Assembly: GCA_014377795.1 (NCBI GenBank)
Contig: JACMOY010000290.1
Coordinates: forward strand, 1 to 7,445
Source: Actinomycetota bacterium
Lineage (GTDB): Bacteria > Actinomycetota > Actinomycetes > Actinomycetales > Angustibacteraceae
DNA: 7,445 nt
Direction of reading: 5' to 3'
Part shown: piece by piece, positions 1 through 6,100 of the stretch
Layout of the letters: each line of letters starts with the position of its first letter
Numbering within the stretch: the first letter of the stretch is position 1
Notes under the pieces: generated by a model
What the model was told of the DNA's origin: nothing
Seen by the model: only the letters and a program-made list of their open reading frames with translations
The model's database searches: none
Program-made: the position numbers and the translations under genes

Positions 1-603
1 CATCCCCCCGTTGGTGTCACACAAGGTGACGACTTCCGCCCCGGCCTCAACCGCGCGCCGCACCACCTCGAGCGCGTACACAGGGTTGCCCCGGTAGCCG
101 TCGAAGAAGTGCTCGGCGTCGAGCACGACGCGGCGCCCCTCCCCCACCAGGAACCCCACCGTGTCGCCGACCATCGCGAGGTTCTCTGCGAGCGTGGTGC
201 GCAGCGCCACCTCGACGTGCCGGGCATGGCTCTTGGCCACCAGGGTCACCACCGGGGTCTGCGCGTCCAGCAGCGCCCGCACCTGCGGGTCGGATCCAGC
301 CGTGCCGCCCGGACGGCGGGTCGCGCCAAACGCAGCGAGCACGGCGTTGCGCAGGCTCAGGTCGCGAGCCGCGCGGGCGAAGAACTCGGTGTCCTTGGGG
401 ATCGCCCCGGGCCACCCGCCCTCGATGAACCCCACCCCGAGGTCGTCGAGGTACCCGGCGATGACGAGCTTGTCGCTGACCGACAACGACAGCCCCTCCT
501 GCTGGGCGCCGTCGCGCAGCGTCGTGTCGTAGACCTGCAGGTCGACTGGCGCGGCGGTGGCAGGCGGGGTCGCGGGCGGTGTCGCGGGCGGGGTTGCCGT
601 CAC
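1..603 (-). CDS. cimA: (R)-citramalate synthase, N-terminal part (truncated by window edge)
   Basis: This enzyme of the 2-isopropylmalate/homocitrate synthase (HMGL-like TIM barrel) family condenses pyruvate with acetyl-CoA to (R)-citramalate, the first step of threonine-independent isoleucine synthesis. The frame is open from a GTG at 601-603 to the window edge, giving 201 residues. Visible motifs are [13 protein letters not shown] (residues 25-37, with the Arg30-Asp31 pair used for catalysis and metal binding), [26 protein letters not shown] (162-174) and the terminal CDTNGG (195-200). The IEGGWPG and DAEHFFDGY forms fit citramalate synthase better than LeuA or homocitrate synthase. The GTG is preceded by AAGGTAGG with a 6-nt spacer and is the best start. 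Residues 4-15 are a Thr-Pro-Pro-Ala triplication outside the catalytic fold. The rest of the barrel and the C-terminal regulatory (LeuA dimer) domain lie outside the window, so allosteric control cannot be judged. The upstream leader may attenuate transcription. Confidence 0.93.
   Translation of the reverse strand, partial: MTATPPATPPATPPATAAPVDLQVYDTTLRDGAQQEGLSLSVSDKLVIAGYLDDLGVGFIEGGWPGAIPKDTEFFARAARDLSLRNAVLAAFGATRRPGGTAGSDPQVRALLDAQTPVVTLVAKSHARHVEVALRTTLAENLAMVGDTVGFLVGEGRRVVLDAEHFFDGYRGNPVYALEVVRRAVEAGAEVVTLCDTNGGM
559..594 (-). repeat. Three 12-bp tandem repeats encoding Thr-Pro-Pro-Ala in the CimA N-terminus
   Basis: Three consecutive 12-bp units (minus strand ACC/ACA CCG CCC/CCT GCG/GCC) encode [12 protein letters not shown] at residues 4-15 of CimA, just before the barrel begins. 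The unit is a multiple of three, so gain or loss of copies keeps the frame. It probably forms a flexible, disordered tail; no function is evident. Confidence 0.8.
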
Positions 604-609
604 GGTGGG

Positions 610-617
610 CCTACCTT
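610..617 (-). promoter_or_regulatory. Ribosome binding site of cimA
   Basis: AAGGTAGG on the minus strand lies 6 nt before the GTG at 601-603. It decides the start, because the next recognisable family motif only begins at residue 23 and no better start with a Shine-Dalgarno is visible in between. Confidence 0.65.
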
Positions 618-681
618 CGGGACGAGGGGTGGTGCCTGTGGTGGATGCAGCTGTGGTGCCGGACTCACCTGCAGGACAACG

Positions 682-709
682 AAAAAGACCCCCCGCGAAC
701 GGGAGGTCT
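682..709 (-). terminator. Intrinsic terminator between ilvE and cimA
   Basis: On the minus strand AGACCTCCCG and CGGGGGGTCT form a 10-bp stem (nine Watson-Crick pairs and one U-G wobble) around a UUCG tetraloop closed by a G-C pair, followed directly by UUUUU and then CGUU. On the plus strand the wobble becomes a C-A mismatch and there is no T-tract, so the element is directional. It lies 137 nt after the ilvE stop codon and 78 nt before the cimA start. It can end leuB-ilvE transcription, or act as the terminator arm of a cimA attenuator. Confidence 0.85.
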
Positions 710-747
710 GGCGCGACGTCGGGCCGGTGGGGGCCCGTCGGCGCGCC
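710..747 (-). other. Long imperfect RNA hairpin between leader stop codon and terminator
   Basis: The inverted repeat folds as GGCGCG (742-747) with CGCGCC (710-715), a C-U mismatch, two pairs, an A-A mismatch, and CGGGCC (732-737) with GGCCCG (720-725), leaving the loop CCCACC (726-731). This gives 14 pairs in all. It starts at the base after the UGA of the leader ORF and ends at the base before the terminator stem. A terminating or stalled ribosome would cover its left arm, so its folding could depend on leader translation. The element is nearly symmetric and could also be a DNA palindrome. Confidence 0.6.
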
Positions 748-807
748 TCAGCTAATGATCGCCGGGGTCGACATGATGCCGTGAGTGTGGCACACCCGTC
801 CCACCAT
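748..807 (-). CDS. Candidate leader peptide with tandem Ile codons upstream of cimA
   Basis: A short frame reads MVGRVCHTHGIMSTPAIIS then UGA (19 residues from the ATG at 805-807). In-frame alternative starts are a GTG at 793-795 and an ATG at 772-774, the last giving the 8-residue MSTPAIIS. The tandem Ile codons ATC and ATT lie at 757-759 and 754-756, two codons before the stop; ATT is A/T-ending and should be uncommon in such a GC-rich genome (inference). An AGGTGAG at 821-827 is a possible ribosome binding site for the longest form, with a rather long 13-nt spacer. The long hairpin and the terminator follow immediately. A role as an isoleucine-sensing attenuator of cimA is inferred from layout only. 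A short ORF like this can arise by chance, and two adjacent Ile codons is a modest signal. Confidence 0.35.
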   Translation of the reverse strand: MVGRVCHTHGIMSTPAIIS

Positions 808-846
808 CTGGTCGCGTCGTCTCACCTGGCGGACTCGCGACGATCC

Positions 847-1932
847 TCAGGCGAGGCGGGTCAGCCAACCGCGGGTGTCCGGCGTCCGCCCGTACTGGAT
901 GTCGAGCAGGGCCGTCCGCACCGCTGCGGTCACCGGTCCCGTGGTGCCGTCCCCGGTGACGACGTCACCCTCGGCCGACGCGAGTCGACCCACCGGGGTG
1001 ACGACGGCCGCGGTACCGCAGGCGAAGACCTCCGTGATCCGCCCGGACGCCGCGCCCTCGCGCCACTCCTGGATGCTGATCCGACGCTCGGTGACCGTCT
1101 GCCCGAGGTCCGCGGCGATCTGCAGGATCGAGCTGCGGGTCACCCCCTCGAGGATCGTGCCGGTCAGCTCGGGGGTGACGATGCTGCCATCGTCCATGAC
1201 GAAGTACAGGTTCATCCCCCCGAGCTCCTCGACCCAGCGCTTCTCGACCGCGTCCAGGAAGCACACCTGGTCGCACCCGTGGGCCTGCGCCTCGAGTATC
1301 GGCAGAAGGCTCGCCGCGTAGTTACCACCGCACTTGGCGGCGCCGGTGCCCCCGGGCGCGGCGCGCGTGTACTCGCTCGACAGCCAGATCGACACCGGCT
1401 TCAGCCCACCGGCGAAGTACGCGCCCGCGGGGGAGGCGATCACGCAGAACGTGACCTCGTTGGCCGGCCGCACCCCCAGAAAGGCCTCGGAGGCGAACAT
1501 GAACGGCCGCAGGTACAGGCTGGTCTCGCCACCGGACGGCACCCACGCGAGGTCGGTCTCGACCAGCGTGCGGATCGCGGCCACGAAGTCCTCGACGTCC
1601 ATCAGCGGCAGAGCCAGCCGGGTGGCCGAGCGACGGAAGCGCTCGGCGTTGGCCTCGGGCCGAAACGCCCACACCGAACCGTCGTCGTGGCGGTAGGCCT
1701 TCAGGCCCTCGAAAATCTCTTGCGCGTAGTGCAGCACCGCCGCCGAGGGGTCGAGCAGCAACGGCCCGTAGGGGCGCACCTGCGCGTCGTGCCAGCCGTC
1801 CGTCGAACTCCAGCTCACCACCGCCATGTGGTCGGTGAAGTGCTTTCCGAACCCCGGAGCGGCCAGCACCTGCTCGCGCTGCTCGTCGGGCAGCGGCTGG
1901 TCGTTGCGCTTGACGATGAAGTCGACGGCCAT
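847..1932 (-). CDS. ilvE: Branched-chain amino acid aminotransferase
   Basis: This fold-type IV PLP-dependent transaminase carries out the last step of leucine, isoleucine and valine synthesis in the cytoplasm, exchanging the amino group with glutamate. At 361 residues it is close to the usual actinobacterial length. PGFGKHFTDHM (residues 26-36) matches the conserved N-terminal segment of this subgroup, and LHYAQEIFEGLKAYR (67-81) and RPEANAERFRRSA (91-103) are typical. The Schiff-base lysine is Lys200 in GAAKCGGNYAASL, and Glu236 in EELGGMN is the expected partner of the PLP pyridine nitrogen. FACGTAAVVTPVG near residues 303-315 is the PLP phosphate-binding region. The ATG lies 9 nt after the leuB stop with no good Shine-Dalgarno, so translation is probably coupled to leuB. 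The conserved residues near the N-terminus exclude a much later start. An intrinsic terminator lies 137 nt downstream. Confidence 0.96.
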   Translation of the reverse strand: MAVDFIVKRNDQPLPDEQREQVLAAPGFGKHFTDHMAVVSWSSTDGWHDAQVRPYGPLLLDPSAAVLHYAQEIFEGLKAYRHDDGSVWAFRPEANAERFRRSATRLALPLMDVEDFVAAIRTLVETDLAWVPSGGETSLYLRPFMFASEAFLGVRPANEVTFCVIASPAGAYFAGGLKPVSIWLSSEYTRAAPGGTGAAKCGGNYAASLLPILEAQAHGCDQVCFLDAVEKRWVEELGGMNLYFVMDDGSIVTPELTGTILEGVTRSSILQIAADLGQTVTERRISIQEWREGAASGRITEVFACGTAAVVTPVGRLASAEGDVVTGDGTTGPVTAAVRTALLDIQYGRTPDTRGWLTRLA

Positions 1933-1941
1933 GACCGGACG

Positions 1942-3069
1942 CTACCGCAGGGGCGCGGCCGGCACAGCCGGGTGGGCCGTCGTCCCCGACCGGACCGCGC
2001 CGGCCAGGGCGTCGCCCACCGCGCCGGTCGAGCGGGGGACGTCGGTGCGGGCCGCGACGTCGGCCACCACGGCCGACTCGACCCGTGCCGCGGCGTCGTC
2101 CAGGCCCAGGTGGCGCAGCATCAGGGCGACCGAGAGCACCGTGGCCGTCGGGTCGGCCCGGCCGGTGCCGGCGATGTCCGGAGCCGAGCCGTGCACCGGC
2201 TCGAACATGCTTGGCGCGGTGCGCTCGGGGTTGATGTTCGCGCTGGCGGCCAGTCCGATGCCGCCGCTGATGGCCCCAGCCAGGTCGGTGAGGATGTCGC
2301 CGAAGAGGTTGTCGGTGACGATCACGTCGAAGCGAGCAGGGTCGGTGACCAGGAAGATCGTCGCCGCGTCGACGTGCAGGTAGTCGACGCGCACGTCCGG
2401 GAACTCCGCGGCGACCTCGCCCACCACGCGGGTCCACAGCGCGCCGGCGTGCACCAGGACGTTGGTCTTGTGCACCCACGTCAGTCGACCCGAGCGCGCC
2501 CGCGCGCGGGCGAACGCGTCGCGCACCACCCGCCCGACGCCGTACGCCGTGTTGACGCTGACCTCGGTGGCCACCTCGTGCGCGCCGCCGGTGCGCAGGC
2601 GCCCGCCGTTGCCGACGTAGGGGCCCTCGGTGCCCTCACGCACGACGACGAAGTCGACGTCACCGTGCCGCGCGAGCGGGCTGCTCACCCCAGGCAGGAT
2701 GCGCGTCGGGCGCAGGTTGACGTACTGGTCGAGCTCGAACCGCAGCCGCAGCAGCAGCCCCCGCTCGAGCAGGCCAGCGGGCAGTCGCGGGTCTCCGGGC
2801 TTGCCGCCGACCGCTCCGAGCAGGATCGCGTCGTGCCCGCGCAGCTGCGCGAGCACCGCGTCGGGCAGCACCTCGCCGTCGCGCAGGTAGCGCTCGGCGC
2901 CGAGGTCGAAGTGGTGCAGCTCGACGTCGACCGTGCCGTCGGTCGCCGCCGCCAGCACCTTCAGTCCCTCGGCGACCACCTCGGGGCCGATCCCGTCCCC
3001 GCCGATCACGGCCAGCGAGAACGACCCGCGGGTGGTCGGAGCCTTCGTCGAGGGCGTCGAAACAGTCAT
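1942..3069 (-). CDS. leuB: 3-isopropylmalate dehydrogenase
   Basis: This NAD-dependent enzyme oxidatively decarboxylates 3-isopropylmalate to 2-oxoisocaproate in leucine synthesis; LeuB enzymes also process 3-methylmalate on the citramalate route to isoleucine. Visible elements are GGDGIGPEV (23-31), the substrate arginines Arg110 and Arg120 in [14 protein letters not shown], Arg144 and Tyr151 in [14 protein letters not shown], Lys201 in VHKTNVL, and the metal-site acids Asp234, Asp258 and Asp262 ([17 protein letters not shown]). [15 protein letters not shown] (289-303) is the cofactor loop. All key residues expected from the Thermus enzyme are present. At 375 residues it is somewhat longer than common forms, owing to a Ser/Thr-rich N-terminal tail of about 15 residues and an Ala/Pro-rich C-terminus. 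A later start would have to lie within that tail. A -10 element directly before the ATG and the absence of a Shine-Dalgarno suggest leaderless translation. ilvE follows after 9 nt. Confidence 0.96.
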   Translation of the reverse strand: MTVSTPSTKAPTTRGSFSLAVIGGDGIGPEVVAEGLKVLAAATDGTVDVELHHFDLGAERYLRDGEVLPDAVLAQLRGHDAILLGAVGGKPGDPRLPAGLLERGLLLRLRFELDQYVNLRPTRILPGVSSPLARHGDVDFVVVREGTEGPYVGNGGRLRTGGAHEVATEVSVNTAYGVGRVVRDAFARARARSGRLTWVHKTNVLVHAGALWTRVVGEVAAEFPDVRVDYLHVDAATIFLVTDPARFDVIVTDNLFGDILTDLAGAISGGIGLAASANINPERTAPSMFEPVHGSAPDIAGTGRADPTATVLSVALMLRHLGLDDAAARVESAVVADVAARTDVPRSTGAVGDALAGAVRSGTTAHPAVPAAPLR

Positions 3070-3075
3070 GAGCCG

Positions 3076-3081
3076 AGCGTA
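3076..3081 (-). promoter_or_regulatory. Candidate -10 element for a leaderless leuB transcript
   Basis: TACGCT on the minus strand fits the actinobacterial TANNNT -10 pattern and is followed by exactly six bases and then the leuB ATG. The +1 would therefore be the A of the start codon. No recognisable -35 hexamer lies at 16-19 nt upstream, and no Shine-Dalgarno lies close to the ATG. Both are common for leaderless promoters in this phylum. Confidence 0.45.
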
Positions 3082-3135
3082 GGTTCACCGTCCAGATGCC
3101 GGGACTTGCGTCTCAGGGAGCGGACCGGGCCCGCG

Positions 3136-6100
3136 TCAGCGGATCGTGACCACCACGGGGGGCGACGTCGACGGCGCATAGACACCGGACCCGTCGTACG
3201 TGGCCCCCAGCACGTGCCTGCCCCGGGCGAGGGCGGGCAGCCGCGCGCGCCCCCGACCGCGGACGGGTACCGCGCGAGCCAGGGCCCGGCCGCCAGCGCG
3301 GAAGGTGACGTACCCGGTGACGGGTGTCAGAGGCGAGGCCGGTGCCACGGCTGCGGGCGCGACCACTCCCCCGGGCCGAGTCGACGTCTGACGCACCGAC
3401 ATCGTCGTGGACGCCGGCACTGCGGCGACGCTCAGCCGCACACCGGTGCTGCGGCTGGGCAGCCACAGCGTCGACCCGTCGTAGGTCGCCGTCACGACGT
3501 GAGCGCCGCGCAGCACCGCCGAGGGCCGCACGACCGCGCGCCCGCGGACCAAAGTCGAGCGGCCGATCACCTTGGCGCCGTCCCGGAAGGTGACCGTGCC
3601 CGTCGGCGGCGTCGCGCCGAAGCCGGGCCGCACCGTGGCCGTGAACGTCGGCCGGGCGCCATAGCGGTAGGAGGTGAGTGACGTGGCCACCGTGGTCGCC
3701 GTCCGTCCACCGGCCCGCACCACCTGCGCGCGGACCCCGTTGACGTTCTGGTGGTGGATCAGCAGCAGGCCCTGCGCCTTGTCGCGCCCGACGTTCGCCA
3801 GGTCGCGGTGCACCGTCAGCCGGTAGTCGCCCCCCGGCGCGTCGTCGTTCAGCGCCGGCACCCCCGCGTCACCGGCTGCGCGCAACGCCGGCGAACGCAG
3901 GTCGACCGACAGCGGTCGGTTTCTGCTGCCGATGCCGTCGGTGACCCCGGACTCCACGGTCACCGCCTGCACCCAGTAGTCGATCCGGGCTGTGCCGGCG
4001 GCGGCGCGGCGGGCCGGCTTCAGGTAAGGCCGCAGCGCGGGCAACCACAGCGGCAGCACCATCGAGTCGCTGTGGAACAGCCCGGTGTCCAGCGAGCCCA
4101 GCGCCCCGTTCAGCGGCTCCTGATCGACCATGCCACCGGTGCGCAGGTCGACCAGGGTGGTCAGCATGGTGTCGCTGTCCGGCGCGAGCCGACTGTTGAA
4201 CAGCACCAGCTCTGGCCCGGGGTTGGCCCTGCTGCTGCCGGCGTCGGTGTCGACGTAGACGTCGAACTCGACGTACGAGGCGGGCGTGCGCCAGGGGCCC
4301 CAGGTCGAGATGCCGAAGTAGGCGTAACCGTTGTCCGCTCCCGGGGCGCCGTTGAACGCGTCGCGGACGTACGGGGCGTCCGAGCCGACGCCGACGTAGC
4401 GCAGGTCGCCCGCGCGCTCGTCCGCGAACGGGGTGCACCGACCGGCCACCGCCGGCGTGCAGCTCGGCAGCTGCGGGCTGGTGCCCGACAGCATCAGCGC
4501 GGTCACGGTGCTGGCGTAGACGGTGGGGTCGCTGCCGGCGTCGTGACCCGAGCCCTGGAGCAGGTCGTGACCGGTCAGCGCGAGCGGTCCGTCGCCGGAC
4601 GCGCCGACCGCGACGGTCGAGGCCGACGTCATCGTCGACGCCGGGCGCGGGGCGACGTAGACGGGCACCGTGACCCTGCTGCCGGGGGCGCTGACGACGA
4701 CCGCACCGCCGGCGTCCGCGTAGTAGCTGCGCAGACCGTCCTGCGCGCTCATCGCAGGGTCCAGGGTGCGGCGCATGGCCGCGGCCGTGAGCACGAGGTC
4801 GACGACGGCCCGACCGGTGGAGTGCGCCGGGACGGTCAGGGCCGACGGCGAGACGGTGAGGCGCACACCCGGGGTGGTGACCGCGGAGCGGTACGACAGC
4901 GTGTAGACGCGGTCGGCGTCGGAGGTGTTGACCACCCGCAGCCCGCGGCTGGCGGTCGCGGTCGTCGTGACGGCGACGTCGCCGAAAGACAGGCTGACCC
5001 CCCCGCTGCCGTCGGTCCCGTAGGCCAGCGTCGAGGCGTTGACCGCCTGCTGCGCCTGCACCCGCCCAGCGCCGGCCCGGGCCGGCCCCTCGCGGCGCGA
5101 GGCACCGGACTCGGGCGCGACGCCGGCACCGGCCGTACCGATGATCGCGGCCTTGACCTGCTCGACGGTCCAGGACCGGTGGGCGGCGCGCACCAGCGCC
5201 GCGAGCCCGGCCACGTGCGGCGAGGCCATCGACGTGCCGCTGTCGCTGGCCCCGCCGGCGCCGCTGCCGACGTCGGCCGAGAACACCGTCACGCCCGGCG
5301 CGGTCACGTCGGGCTTGACGGTGCGCCCGGTGCCGAACCCGCGGGAGGAGAAGGCGCCCACGCGGTCGGTCGGGTCGATCCCCGATCCGTGCAGGTCGAC
5401 GCGCACCGCGCTGCGGTGGTCGTTCGTCAGCGAGACGACGACGCTGCCGTCGTTGCCGCTGGCGTCCACGGCCCCCTTGGGCGCGTCCGTGCCCTGGCTG
5501 ATCAGCAGCATCATCGGCAGCCGCGGGTCGCCTGCGATGCCCGCGGTGAAGCTGTTGACGTCGTCCCCGAGCACGACGCCCACGGCGCCCGCGGCGACCG
5601 CGTTCGCCCCCCGCTGTCCCGAGCCGCAGCGCCGGGTGCCGGTGTCGGTCCACTGCACGAACGCGACCTTGCCGGCGACCGCGGCGGCGTCGGCGGCGGA
5701 GTACCGGTCGCAGCCGTCGGAGTTGTTGTCCGGGCCGGCGGGGGCGGGCCAGGTGCCGACCACCACCAGTGGGACACCGCGCACCCCGCCCTTGCCGACC
5801 CAGTCGTACGGCGCGACACGGGACGCGGCGTCGCCGGTGGACTGCTCGGCGCCGAGGACGCCGTCGGCCGCGCCGTCCAGCGACGGGTCGGCCTCGACCC
5901 CCGGCGGCACGTCCAGCCCGTCCACGACCGACACGGCGTCGTCGCTGGCCGCCACCGCGATCGCACGGGTGGCCGAACCCGGCGAGCCCACCGAGTCCTG
6001 CAGGTCGCCCGCGTTGCCGGCCGCGGCGACGACGACCGTGCCGAGCGCCGCCAGGTTGTCGGCAGCGACCGAGTCGGGGTCCTGCGGCGAGGCGAAGTCC

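Noticed and set aside
636..658. Direct repeat CACCACAG (twice, 15 nt apart) between the terminator and cimA
   Set aside because: Short, not palindromic and of simple composition; it could be an operator but nothing supports that over chance.
604..846. T-box or riboswitch in front of cimA
   Set aside because: I see no T-box consensus or known riboswitch core; only the short ORF, the long hairpin and the terminator are supported.
3120..3134. Hairpin right after the peptidase stop codon as a terminator
   Set aside because: The minus strand can form a 6-bp stem with a 3-nt loop, but a GC-rich non-U sequence follows it. I cannot support intrinsic termination here, so read-through into leuB remains possible.
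109..3681. A 1190-codon open frame on the plus strand
   Set aside because: It runs antisense through cimA, ilvE, leuB and the peptidase end, has an Arg/His/Gly-rich composition with no recognisable domain, and is explained by the extreme GC bias of the genes on the other strand.
3869..5653. A 594-codon minus-strand frame overlapping the peptidase
   Set aside because: Arg-rich out-of-frame shadow of the same gene; the true frame shows PA, Ser683 and Fn3-like motifs across this stretch.
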